From Egibacteraceae bacterium (GTDB lineage Bacteria; Actinomycetota; Nitriliruptoria; Euzebyales; Egibacteraceae), in the NCBI GenBank assembly GCA_035540635.1, contig DATLGH010000050.1:1-33113 (forward strand): DNA of 33,113 nt, read 5' to 3'. The notes below the pieces were generated by a model, which was given only the letters and a program-made list of their open reading frames with translations, was not told the DNA's origin and made no database searches. Shown here piece after piece: positions 15,209 through 23,147 of this stretch. Position 1 is the stretch's first letter, and every line of letters begins with the position of its first letter. The translations under genes were made by a program, and so were the position numbers.

Positions 15209-17755
15209 ATGCCCCGATCGTCATCGCCCACGAGCGACGTCACCGCGCAGCGGATGACGGGCCCCTCTGACTGGGGCCCGCTCGCGCTGCGCCTGGTCCT
15301 GCTCGGGGTGAGCATCGGCGGCGCCGCGATGCTGCTCGCGGCGAGCCTGGCCCCGACGGCGAGTCTCGCCGGTGGACTGCTCGACGTGGTGGACGGTCAG
15401 CTGATGGCGCAGATCCCCCCGCTGCCCGACGACCTCGGGGAGGCCGCCGAGCGCAGCGTGATCTACGACCGCAACGGCGGCGAGATCGCCGTGCTGCGGG
15501 CGGTGAACCGCCGCATCGTCGGGCTCGACGAGGTGCCGGCGCACGTGCGCGAGGCCGTGGTCGCGACCGAGGACGCGCAGTTCAGCGAGCACCACGGCGT
15601 GAACTGGCGCGCGATCGCCCGCGCCTTGGCCGGCAACGTCACCGCCGGCGACATCACCAGCGGCGCGTCGACCATCACCCAGCAGCTCGTGAAGAACCGC
15701 GTGGTCGGCTCCGAGCAGACGGTGGACCGCAAGCTGCGCGAGGCGGTGTACGCCATCGAGCTCGAACGCCGCTTCACGAAGGAGGAGATCCTCCAGGCCT
15801 ACCTGAACGAGGTCTATCTCGGTAACGGGGTCTACGGGATCGGCACCGCCGCCGAGTTCTACTGGGGCAAGGACCCCCGCGAGCTGACCGTCGCCGAAGG
15901 CGCGCTGCTCGCCGGCATCATCCGCTCCCCCGCCCGCAACAACCCCGTCGACGACCCGCTGTCGGCGCTGCGCCGGCGCAACATCGTCCTCGACCAGATG
16001 GCGCGTGCCGGCTTCCTCGACAAGGCCGAGGCGGACGCCCTCGAGTCCTCACCGCTGGAGCTCGACATCCACGAGCTGCCGGAGGCGCGCAGCCCTTACC
16101 TCGTGGACTACGTGCGGGCGCAGCTCAAGGCGGACCCGGCCCTCGGCGCCACCGAGGCCGAGCGTGACCAGAGCGTCCTGCTCGGCGGGCTGGAGATCCA
16201 CACCACCCTCGACCCCGCGTTGCAGGACATCGCGCACGCGGTCATCGCCGAGGTGCTCGGCGGCCCCGACGCGCCGCTCGGAACCCTCACCGCCGTGGAC
16301 CCGCGCACCGGCGAGGTCCTCGCCGTCGGCTTCGGGCCGCATCCCTACGGTCCGGGCCCCGGACAGGTGGACGTGAACCCGGCCGTGCCCGAGGGCGGGG
16401 GGAGCGGTCGTCAGCCGGGGTCGGCGTTCAAGGCCTTCGAGATCGTCGCCGCCCTCGAGGAGGGCATCTCGCCGACGTACGCCTTCGACGCGCAGGCCCG
16501 CTACACCCACACGGACCCCGCCTGCCGCGGTCACCAGATCGGCAACTACGCCGACGCGAGCCAGGGCGTCCTCGACATGGGGACGGCGACCGCCCGCTCG
16601 AGCAACACCTACTTCGCGCACCTGCTCGACCGGACCGGACCGGCCAAGCTCGTCGACGTCGCCCGGCGCATGGGCATCCCGACGCCGCTCGAGCCGCTGT
16701 GCTCGCTCGTGCTCGGCGCGGGGGAGGTCTTCCCCCTGCACATGGCGTCGGCGTTCGGGACGCTCGCCAACGGCGGGGTGCACTGCCCGCCGTTCGTCAT
16801 CGCGCGCGTGCTCGACCGCAACGGCCGCGAGATCTCCGGGGGCGGCGGGCAGTGCGAGCAGGCCGTCGACGCGGGGATCGCCGCCCGGGCCACAGCCCTC
16901 CTGCGCGGCCCGATCGAGTCGGGCACGGCCGCACGACGCGGCGGCATCGGGCGACCCGCGGCCGGCAAGACCGGGACCACCGACGAGTACTACAACGCCT
17001 GGTTCGTCGGCTACATCCCGCAGCTGTCGGCCGCGGCGTGGGTGGGCCACGAGCAGCCGCGGACGCTCACCGACTCCCGTTGTGGGGGCTCGGTGACGGG
17101 CGGCTGCCTGCCGACGATGCTGTGGCAGCGCTTCATGTCCCGGGCGGTGGCGGCGTTGAACCTGCCGGTCGAGTCGTTCCCTGCCCCCCCGCCGTTGCCG
17201 GTCGCCACCGTTCCCGACGTCCTGGGCAAGCGGGCAGACGATGCCGAGCGCACCCTGGCCGGCGCGGGGTTCGCCGCGATCACCGAGACGGTGACGGACC
17301 ACCGGCCCGCCGGCACGGTCGTGTCGCAGACACCAGGTGGGGGCACGACCACCGAACAGGGGTCGGCGGTCCAGCTCGGCGTGTCCGACGGCGCGGGGGC
17401 TGCACCCCAGGTGCCGGGCGTCGTGGGCCTGACGCGGGAAGCCGCGCTGGCGAGGCTCGCCGAGGCGGGTCTCGTCGGCACAGTCGTCGAGGTGCCGGTG
17501 GACGACGCGGCTTCGATCGGGCGGGTCGTCGGCCAGCGACCGGGTGCCGGGGCGAGCCCCCCGGAGGGGCAGGCGGTCGTCCTCGAGGTGGGCCGCCAGC
17601 GCACGCAGGAGGACCCGGCTCCCCAGCCGACCGCGTCGCCGGCGCCGGCGCCGAGCCCGTCGCCCCCGGCAGGCGACCCCGCCGCCGAGCCCGTCGGCGA
17701 GCAGGCGCAGCCCGAGGACGAGCACCCCCTCGCGCCGCTCCGCCCGCCGCGATGA
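15209..17755 (+). CDS. Class A penicillin-binding protein with two PASTA domains (PonA2-like)
   Basis: This bifunctional peptidoglycan synthase (848 residues) is anchored by one membrane segment (about 25-58). The GT51 glycosyltransferase domain has EDAQFSEHHG (121-130, catalytic Glu121), GASTITQQLVKN and RKLREAVYAIELE with YLNEVYLGNGVYG. The transpeptidase domain has the SxxK motif SAFK (Ser405), SSN and KTGTT. Two PASTA repeats (about 667-733 and 735-800) and a Pro/Ala-rich tail follow. PASTA repeats bind muropeptide-like ligands. The ATG at 15209 is preferred over a TTG 13 codons upstream, although its Shine-Dalgarno is weak. The stop overlaps the start of the phosphoesterase gene (ATGA). 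M. tuberculosis ponA2 (Rv3682) stands in the same position next to the ArsA-like pair. Confidence 0.95.
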   Translation: MPRSSSPTSDVTAQRMTGPSDWGPLALRLVLLGVSIGGAAMLLAASLAPTASLAGGLLDVVDGQLMAQIPPLPDDLGEAAERSVIYDRNGGEIAVLRAVNRRIVGLDEVPAHVREAVVATEDAQFSEHHGVNWRAIARALAGNVTAGDITSGASTITQQLVKNRVVGSEQTVDRKLREAVYAIELERRFTKEEILQAYLNEVYLGNGVYGIGTAAEFYWGKDPRELTVAEGALLAGIIRSPARNNPVDDPLSALRRRNIVLDQMARAGFLDKAEADALESSPLELDIHELPEARSPYLVDYVRAQLKADPALGATEAERDQSVLLGGLEIHTTLDPALQDIAHAVIAEVLGGPDAPLGTLTAVDPRTGEVLAVGFGPHPYGPGPGQVDVNPAVPEGGGSGRQPGSAFKAFEIVAALEEGISPTYAFDAQARYTHTDPACRGHQIGNYADASQGVLDMGTATARSSNTYFAHLLDRTGPAKLVDVARRMGIPTPLEPLCSLVLGAGEVFPLHMASAFGTLANGGVHCPPFVIARVLDRNGREISGGGGQCEQAVDAGIAARATALLRGPIESGTAARRGGIGRPAAGKTGTTDEYYNAWFVGYIPQLSAAAWVGHEQPRTLTDSRCGGSVTGGCLPTMLWQRFMSRAVAALNLPVESFPAPPPLPVATVPDVLGKRADDAERTLAGAGFAAITETVTDHRPAGTVVSQTPGGGTTTEQGSAVQLGVSDGAGAAPQVPGVVGLTREAALARLAEAGLVGTVVEVPVDDAASIGRVVGQRPGAGASPPEGQAVVLEVGRQRTQEDPAPQPTASPAPAPSPSPPAGDPAAEPVGEQAQPEDEHPLAPLRPPR

Positions 17756-18663
17756 GGGCGGCGCGCGCCGCTGCCGGGCTCGTGGGCGCCGGTATCGCCG
17801 GCGTGGCCTACGCGGGCCTCGTCGAGCGCCGCGCCTTCCGGCTGCGCCACGTCACCGTCCCCGTGCTGCGACCGCCGGCCCGCCGTCCGCTGCGGCTGCT
17901 GCAGGTGTCCGACCTGCACCTCGTGCCCGGCCAGGACGCCAAGCTCGCCTTCGTGCGCCGGTGCCTGCGCGCCGAACCCGACGTGGTGGTCGCCACGGGC
18001 GACCTGCTCGGCCATGCCGACGCGGTCGAGCCCGTCGTCGAGACCCTCGCTGACCTCGCCCAAGGCCGCGTCGCCCTCGCGGTGCTCGGCTCGAACGACT
18101 TCTTCGCGCCCCGGCCGAAGAACCCGGCTCGCTACCTGCTCGGGCCGAGCACCCCCGACATCGGCAGACGCCTCGACACCTCGCGGCTCATCGCAGGGCT
18201 CGAGGGTGGGGGGTGGCAGCTGTTGGACAACCGGCGCCGCCAGATCGACACCGCCTGCGGCCCCGTCGACGTGGCCGGTCTCGCCGACCCCCACGCCGGG
18301 TGGGACCGCCCGAGCGTGGTCGACTGGTCCCCGCCCGACGCCGCCGTCGCGCTGCGCCTCGGCCTCGTGCACGCCCCCTACCTCCGGGCCCTCGACGTCT
18401 TCGTCGAGCGTGGCTACGACCTCGTGCTCGCCGGCCACACCCACGGCGGGCAGCTGCGCGTGCCCGGAGTCGGCGCGCTCGTCGACAACTGCGACCTGCC
18501 GCTGCGCCAGGCACGGGGCCTGTCCCGCCACCGGGCGTCGTGGCTGCACGTCTCCGCGGGCCTCGGCGAGTCGCGGTACGCGCCGGTGCGCTTCGCCTGC
18601 CCGCCGGAGGCCACGATCCTCGATCTCCTCCCCGCCTTTGAGGGCGCACCCCCGGACGGGTAG
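17752..18663 (+). CDS. Membrane-anchored metallophosphoesterase
   Basis: This 303-residue calcineurin-like phosphoesterase has an N-terminal membrane anchor (about residues 4-24). Its metal-binding motifs are VSDLHL (Asp and His), ATGDLLGH, LGSNDFF (the GNHD-type motif with Ser-Asn-Asp), LVHAPY and AGHTHGGQLRVP. The His of the usual GNH[DE] triplet is replaced by Asn-Asp, a variant I believe is common in actinobacterial members. The ATG overlaps the PBP stop as ATGA, so the two are translationally coupled. This matches the M. tuberculosis ponA2-Rv3683 pair. Relatives include cell-wall-associated phosphoesterases; a role in lipid-linked precursor recycling is only a guess. Confidence 0.9.
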   Translation: MRAARAAAGLVGAGIAGVAYAGLVERRAFRLRHVTVPVLRPPARRPLRLLQVSDLHLVPGQDAKLAFVRRCLRAEPDVVVATGDLLGHADAVEPVVETLADLAQGRVALAVLGSNDFFAPRPKNPARYLLGPSTPDIGRRLDTSRLIAGLEGGGWQLLDNRRRQIDTACGPVDVAGLADPHAGWDRPSVVDWSPPDAAVALRLGLVHAPYLRALDVFVERGYDLVLAGHTHGGQLRVPGVGALVDNCDLPLRQARGLSRHRASWLHVSAGLGESRYAPVRFACPPEATILDLLPAFEGAPPDG

Positions 18664-18666
18664 GCT
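18638..18666 (+). promoter_or_regulatory. Promoter of tRNA-Pro
   Basis: TTGAGG (-35) and TAGGCT (-10) are separated by exactly 17 bases and lie 16 bases before the tRNA 5' end. The -35 is inside the end of the phosphoesterase gene and the -10 overlaps its TAG stop. Confidence 0.6.
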
Positions 18667-18681
18667 GGCGGTTCGCACCAG

Positions 18682-18758
18682 CGGGATGTAGCGCAGTTTG
18701 GCAGCGCGCCACGTTCGGGACGTGGAGGTCCCGGGTTCAAATCCCGGCATCCCGACCA
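18682..18758 (+). tRNA. tRNA-Pro(CGG)
   Basis: A full cloverleaf is present. The acceptor stem is CGGGATG/CATCCCG and the D stem is GCGC/GCGC. The anticodon arm is CCACG-TTCGGGA-CGTGG with anticodon CGG, and the T arm is CCGGG-TTCAAAT-CCCGG. Discriminator A is followed by an encoded CCA. It reads proline codon CCG, which is frequent in this GC-rich genome. Confidence 0.97.
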
Positions 18759-18910
18759 CCCAGCACCGTCGACCGTTCCCGGCCATCCGCCGGTGCGGGC
18801 TCGTCGCGCCCACTCCCCCGGGCGCAGTCGGGACGTCTGCCTGCAGACACCGGGACGGTGCGCAGCGGACCATGCTCGCGGTGGCCGCTTTCGCGTGCCG
18901 GGTCGCTGGC

Positions 18911-18916
18911 TAGACT
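18911..18916 (+). promoter_or_regulatory. Putative -10 element of the MazG-like gene
   Basis: TAGACT ends nine bases before the ATG at 18926, and no Shine-Dalgarno sequence intervenes. Upstream, the 167-base gap after tRNA-Pro holds a short hairpin (GTCTG-CCTG-CAGAC at 18834-18847), possibly a processing or termination structure. Otherwise I see nothing there. Confidence 0.4.
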
Positions 18917-18925
18917 GCGGCGCCC

Positions 18926-19210
18926 ATGAACCTCGACGACTTCCAGGCGCAGATGCGCATCCTCTACGGCGACCGGGACCGCGAGCGGGGGCTGGCGCGG
19001 ACCTTCGCCTGGTTCACCGAGGAGTGCGGTGAGCTGTCCCGGGCGTTGTTCCGCGGCCACGACGAAGATCGGCGGCGGGAGTTCGCCGACGTGCTCGCGT
19101 GGCTCGTGTCGCTTGCCGACCAGGCCGGCGTCGACCTCGCTGCGGCTGCCGAGCGCTACGCCGGCTGCTGCCCGCGCTGCGGGGCGAGCCCGTGCGGCTG
19201 CCGGCGGTAG
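18926..19210 (+). CDS. MazG-like nucleotide pyrophosphohydrolase
   Basis: This 94-residue all-alpha NTP pyrophosphohydrolase has the metal-binding EExxE motif in TEECGELSRAL (about 31-41) and the second acidic pair in EFADVLAWLVSLAD (about 52-65). These enzymes hydrolyse (d)NTPs to monophosphates and pyrophosphate, usually for nucleotide-pool cleaning. The C-terminus is unusual: five cysteines lie in the last 15 residues (GCCPRCGASPCGCRR), looking like a small metal-binding knuckle. The acetyltransferase gene begins 5 bases after the stop, so the two are probably cotranscribed. The substrate is unknown. Confidence 0.88.
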   Translation: MNLDDFQAQMRILYGDRDRERGLARTFAWFTEECGELSRALFRGHDEDRRREFADVLAWLVSLADQAGVDLAAAAERYAGCCPRCGASPCGCRR

Positions 19211-19215
19211 GCGCG

Positions 19216-20379
19216 GTGCGTCTGCGACCCCTGGGCACGGCCGAGGCGGCCGACACCGCGCGCCGGGCGGCGGTGTCCTTCGGCCAGGACCTCGACGACG
19301 AGGCGGTCGAGCGGTGGCGGGTTCGCATCGACGCGGGCGAGGTGTGGGGGCTCACCGACAACGCCGACCGGGTGGTCGCACACGGGCGGTTCACGCTCGT
19401 CGACCACTGGTTCGGTGGCCGGCGGGTGCCCACCCAGCACGTCGCGAGCGTGGCGGTGCCGCCCGAGCACCGTGGCGGCGGGGCGGCGGCCGCGCTCATG
19501 ACGGCCGCCATCGCGGAGGGCGCGCGCGCCGGCGCCGGCCTTTCGCTGCTGTTTCCCGCCACCGTCCGTCTCTACCGGCGGGTCGGCTACGAGCACGCCG
19601 GCGACTTCCCCCGCTACCGCCTCGACGCGCGCAACGCTCCCCCGTCCGGCCCGCGCCTGCGACCCGCCGGCGGCGAGGCGGACTGGGCGGCGATCCGCCG
19701 CTGCGGGGATCACGCCGTGAGCCGGCAGCACGGCCCCGCGGTCCGTCCCGCCGACCGCTGGGAGCAGCTGCGGGCGACCACGTACCACTACGTCCTCGAC
19801 GGAGCCGACGGCGAGATCGACGCCTACGTCCTGTTCGACCACACGCACGAGGCGGGTGACTGGCGCTACACCCTGTCCGTCACGGACTGGGCGGCGACGA
19901 CGGCCGAGGGCCTCGCCGGCGTAGTCGGCCTTCTCGGCCGCCACGGCACGACCGGCAAAGCGGCTACGTTCCGTGGCCCGGTTCCCGACCGCTGGTCCAT
20001 GCTCGTCGCCGAGCAGGACGTCACGCAGGTCAGCTCCCTGTGGTGGATGGCGCGGGGACTCCACCTTGCGGCCGCCGTCGCCGCGCGCGGCTTCCCGCCC
20101 GGGTTGCGCGGCTCGGCGGCCGTGGTGGTCGACGACCCGCTGCTTCCGGCGGCGCGCGGCCCGTGGCGGCTGGAGGTCGCCGACGGCCGCGGCAGCCTCG
20201 CGCCGACCTCCTCCGCCGCCGTGCGCCTCGACGTCCGCGCTGTCGGGCCGCTGTTCACCGGCTACCGCACCCCCGTCGAGCTCGCCCTCGCGGGGCTCGT
20301 CGAAGGGCCGGACGACGCCCTCGCGTGGCTTGCGGGCGCCTTCGCGGGCCCCGTGCCGGTCCTCCAGGACTTCTTCTAG
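19216..20379 (+). CDS. Eis-like GNAT-family N-acetyltransferase
   Basis: This 387-residue protein has the tripartite architecture of Eis. An N-terminal GNAT domain holds the acetyl-CoA loop PPEHRGGGAAAALM (about 82-95) and a Tyr in LYRRVGYE expected as general acid. A second GNAT-like domain lacks a clear cofactor loop. The C-terminal SCP2-like domain ends in VLQDFF. In Eis the terminal carboxylate of the final Phe serves as catalytic base, and the C-terminal Phe is kept here. Length fits Eis (about 400). Start is GTG at 19216; a GTG at 19192 inside the MazG-like gene is an alternative. Eis enzymes acetylate amines such as lysines or aminoglycosides; the natural substrate is unknown. Confidence 0.85.
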   Translation: MRLRPLGTAEAADTARRAAVSFGQDLDDEAVERWRVRIDAGEVWGLTDNADRVVAHGRFTLVDHWFGGRRVPTQHVASVAVPPEHRGGGAAAALMTAAIAEGARAGAGLSLLFPATVRLYRRVGYEHAGDFPRYRLDARNAPPSGPRLRPAGGEADWAAIRRCGDHAVSRQHGPAVRPADRWEQLRATTYHYVLDGADGEIDAYVLFDHTHEAGDWRYTLSVTDWAATTAEGLAGVVGLLGRHGTTGKAATFRGPVPDRWSMLVAEQDVTQVSSLWWMARGLHLAAAVAARGFPPGLRGSAAVVVDDPLLPAARGPWRLEVADGRGSLAPTSSAAVRLDVRAVGPLFTGYRTPVELALAGLVEGPDDALAWLAGAFAGPVPVLQDFF

Positions 20380-20403
20380 CGGGCGATCGACGCAGCGGCA
20401 GCG

Positions 20404-21231
20404 TCAGACGACGAGGCGGCGGCGGAAGAGGTTGACCGCTGGCGCGTAGAGCAGCGCGGAGAAGACGGCGAGCCACAGCGCGTGGCCGGCCACGGCACGA
20501 ACCTCGCCGGTGAGCAGGAGCGCACGGACGATCTCCACGCCATGGTGCAGGGGGGTCAGCCACGCGATCGGCTGGGCGGCGGCGGGCAGGACCTCGACGG
20601 GAAAGAAGATGCCGCTGAACAGGAACAGCGGTGTGATGAACAGGGTGAAGAAGTAGCTGAAGAAGTCGATCCCGGGCATGAGCGTCGTGACGATCATGCC
20701 GATGAGCGCGAACGCCCCGCCGATGAGGACGACAGCCAGCGGCGCGAGCAGCGCCGCGGGGCTCCGCACGTAGCCGAGCGCGGCGATGACGAGGAGGAAC
20801 GCGGTGCCGTAGATGAAGGAACGGGTCGTCGCCCACAGCAGCTCGCCGAGGGCGACGTCCTCCGGCTCGAGCGGGGTGGTGACGACCGCGTCGTAGAGGT
20901 GGTAGTAGCGCAGCTTCACGTAGACGTTGTAGGTGACCTCGAACACCGCGCCGTTCATCGCGGCCGCCGCGGCGAGGCCCGGGGCGATGTAGACGACGTA
21001 GTCGACGCCGAGGATCTGCTCGCCGATGAAAAGGCCCAGCCCGAGGCCGATGGACACGAGGTACAGCAGCGGTTCGAAGAAGTTCGGCAGGATGTTGCGG
21101 TGCCAGGAACGCCGGTACAGGGTCATGTTGCGCCGCCACAGGCGGGTCGCGGCGCGCAGTGAGGCGTTCGGCGGGCGGAGAAGGCCCACGATGCCGTCTT
21201 CGGCGCGCAGGCGGGCGGGCGTGATGCTCAT
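20404..21231 (-). CDS. ABC-2 type exporter permease (NodJ-like)
   Basis: This 275-residue membrane protein has six predicted membrane segments and ABC-2 permease hallmarks: ILPNFFEPLLYLVSIGLGLG (about 47-66), FEVTYNVYVKLRYYHLYDAVVTTPL and FSGIFFPVEVLP with PLHHGVEIVRALL. This pattern is typical of the NodJ/DrrB branch of exporters for lipids, polysaccharides or drugs. Its ATG overlaps the ATPase stop as ATGA, so both are made together. It converges with the Eis-like gene, 24 bases away. The cargo cannot be inferred. Confidence 0.92.
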   Translation of the reverse strand: MSITPARLRAEDGIVGLLRPPNASLRAATRLWRRNMTLYRRSWHRNILPNFFEPLLYLVSIGLGLGLFIGEQILGVDYVVYIAPGLAAAAAMNGAVFEVTYNVYVKLRYYHLYDAVVTTPLEPEDVALGELLWATTRSFIYGTAFLLVIAALGYVRSPAALLAPLAVVLIGGAFALIGMIVTTLMPGIDFFSYFFTLFITPLFLFSGIFFPVEVLPAAAQPIAWLTPLHHGVEIVRALLLTGEVRAVAGHALWLAVFSALLYAPAVNLFRRRLVV

Positions 21232-22169
21232 TGCGTCCCCTCGATGAGGGAGTGGCCGGTGAGGCGCAGAAAGACGTCCTCCAGGGACGCGTCACGTTCG
21301 ACGAGCGTGGCGTGGGGCAGGCGGGCGTCGCGGAGCCGGGCGACGACGGCGGGGGCGTCGTCGGTGTAGACGACCACGCGGTCGCCGACCTCCTCGACGT
21401 CGTCGGCGAGGCCGTCGAGCAGCGCCCGCACGTCCGTCGCCGCGTCCTCGGCGCCCTGCAGCTCCACGACGCGTGGTGCGGTGTGCGCGTGCACGAGCAC
21501 CGCCGGCGCACCCTCGGCGACCACCCGTCCGCGGTCCATGATGACGAGCCGGTCACAGAGCTGCGCCGCCTCCTCCATGTAGTGGGTCGTCAGCAGAAGG
21601 GTGACGCCACGGCGCTTCAGGCTTCGCAGCCGTTGCCAGACGTGGTGGCGTGCCTGGGGGTCGAGGCCGGTGGTCGGCTCGTCGAGAACGACGAGCTCGG
21701 GGTCGTTCATGAGCGCACGGGCGATGAGCAGGCGCCGCTGCATGCCGCCCGACAGCTCCTCGACTTTGGCGTCGTCCCGTTCGGCGAGTGCGACAAAGTC
21801 GAGCAGCTCGTCGGCACGGCGCGCGGCGGTCGCCCGGTCGACGTCGTGGTAGGCGGCGAAGGTGGTGAGGTTCTCGCGGACGGACAGGTCGACGTCGAGC
21901 GTGTCGCCCTGCGGAACGACGCCGAGGCGCCGCTTCAGCGCCCGGCGGTCACCCCGCACGTCACGGCCGAGCACCTCCAGGGTGCCCTCGGAGACCGGCG
22001 AGGTGCAGGTGATCATCCGCATGGCGGTGGTCTTGCCGGCGCCGTTCGGGCCGAGCACACCGAAGCAGCCGCCCGCCGGCACCTCCAGGTCGATGCCGTC
22101 CACGGCGACGAAGTCCCCGTAACGCTTGACGAGCCCACGGGCCCGGACGGCGGATGGCGCTGCTGGCAT
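21228..22169 (-). CDS. ABC transporter ATP-binding protein (NodI/DrrA-like)
   Basis: This 313-residue ATPase has Walker A GPNGAGKTT (39-47), Q-loop region, signature LSGGMQRRL, Walker B LVVLDEPTTGLD and H-loop TTHYMEEA. A C-terminal extension of about 80 residues (VVELQGAEDAATDVRALLDG onward) is typical of DrrA/NodI-type exporters. It energises the permease encoded by the overlapping downstream gene. The anti-sigma gene ends 27 bases upstream on the same strand, suggesting one operon. Confidence 0.95.
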   Translation of the reverse strand: MPAAPSAVRARGLVKRYGDFVAVDGIDLEVPAGGCFGVLGPNGAGKTTAMRMITCTSPVSEGTLEVLGRDVRGDRRALKRRLGVVPQGDTLDVDLSVRENLTTFAAYHDVDRATAARRADELLDFVALAERDDAKVEELSGGMQRRLLIARALMNDPELVVLDEPTTGLDPQARHHVWQRLRSLKRRGVTLLLTTHYMEEAAQLCDRLVIMDRGRVVAEGAPAVLVHAHTAPRVVELQGAEDAATDVRALLDGLADDVEEVGDRVVVYTDDAPAVVARLRDARLPHATLVERDASLEDVFLRLTGHSLIEGTQ

Positions 22170-22196
22170 CCGCGCAGGGTAGCCCGCGCCGATGCT

Positions 22197-22934
22197 TCAG
22201 AGGGATCCGTGGATGAACGGGTCGGTCGTGGGCTGGTCGGGCGGCTCGGCATGCTCGAGGGTCACCGCGATCGCGGTGGCCGGCCCGAGCCGCTCACCGA
22301 CCGCGTGGGTGGCCCGGCCACGCTCGTCGGGCTGCAGCACTCCGACGAGGGCGGGGGCCTCGGCGTCGATGACCCACAGGGCGTAGGCGTGACCGTCGGG
22401 GGCGGCCTGCAGGCCCTCGGTGACGAGGAGTCCCTCGCCGCGCTCCGCCGACCAGACGAACCGCGCGGTCGTGCCGGCCGGGGCGGTCAGATCGACGATC
22501 TGGGCGTCCGGGGCGGCGACGAGCTCGGCGAGCTGGTCCTCTCCCCCCGGCGGGCTCGCCTGGGTGACGACGACCACGAGCCCGGCCACGCCGAGCGCGA
22601 TGACCGCGGCCACCGCCGGCAGGAGGCGGCGCAGCGATCCTCGCCAGCCGTCGCCCGACCCGGGGGTCACGGCGGGCGGCTGCTCGCGCTGAGTCGCGTC
22701 CGGCGGGCGTTCCTGCTCGGTCGCGGCGACGGCGGCCAGCACCCGCGCGCGCATCCCCGGCGGCGGTTCGTCGTCGGCTGCCATGCCGAGCAGCGCGGCG
22801 GTGGCCTGCAGCTCGTCGATCTCCGCGCGGCAGCCCGCGCAGTCGGCGAGATGGCGCTCGAAGAACCGCCGTTCGTCGTCGGGCAACGCGTCAACGGCGT
22901 AGGCGCCCGCCAGCTCGTGCATCTCCGTGTCCAC
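22197..22934 (-). CDS. Anti-sigma factor, RskA family with zinc-binding motif
   Basis: This 245-residue single-pass membrane protein has an N-terminal zinc-binding anti-sigma domain starting VDTEMHELAGAYAVDALPDD with the HxxxCxxC motif (His28, Cys32, Cys35). A Pro-rich linker and one membrane segment (about 113-133, AVAAVIALGVAGLVVVV) follow. The extracytoplasmic RskA domain has VWSAERGEGLLVTEGLQAAPDGHAYALWVID. Such proteins hold an ECF sigma factor (SigK type) until regulated proteolysis releases it. GTG at 22934 fits the family N-terminus (usually M-T-x-D-L-H). Normally the sigma gene is immediately upstream; here that side has a 213-base gap and then an unrelated gene. Its operon partners are the ABC exporter genes. 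An M50 protease that could act on it lies at 31400-32536. Confidence 0.93.
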   Translation of the reverse strand: MDTEMHELAGAYAVDALPDDERRFFERHLADCAGCRAEIDELQATAALLGMAADDEPPPGMRARVLAAVAATEQERPPDATQREQPPAVTPGSGDGWRGSLRRLLPAVAAVIALGVAGLVVVVTQASPPGGEDQLAELVAAPDAQIVDLTAPAGTTARFVWSAERGEGLLVTEGLQAAPDGHAYALWVIDAEAPALVGVLQPDERGRATHAVGERLGPATAIAVTLEHAEPPDQPTTDPFIHGSL

Positions 22935-23147
22935 TGGCGCCAGTGTGTGCCCCCGGGCGGCCCACGGCAACCGCCCTGTCGTCGCTCACCTGCCGGGACG
23001 CGGGCCTGCAGCGTCAGGGTCAAGATGCCAAAGTTGCACAGGCGACGGCCGTACAGTATCGGTCAGCACTCAATGGCAAAGGGTCGATCAGGAACACGCC
23101 GGAGCGTGTCGCACAAGAGGCGGAGGCCGGTGCAGGCGGTCGCTCTC
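22935..23147. other. Intergenic region without a visible gene
   Basis: This 213-base stretch separates the anti-sigma gene from the 3' end of nagZ. No sigma-factor remnant or RNA gene is visible. It includes one small perfect hairpin, listed separately. Base composition becomes less GC-rich toward nagZ. Short open frames exist but none has a family signature or good start. Confidence 0.5.
23093..23108 (-). terminator. Hairpin downstream of nagZ, possible terminator
   Basis: On the minus strand ACACGC-TCCG-GCGTGT forms a 6-bp stem with a UUCG-like UCCG loop, 39 bases after the nagZ stop. There is no T tract after it, so it would be an atypical (non-U-tail) terminator or an RNA-stabilising hairpin. 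Confidence 0.35.
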
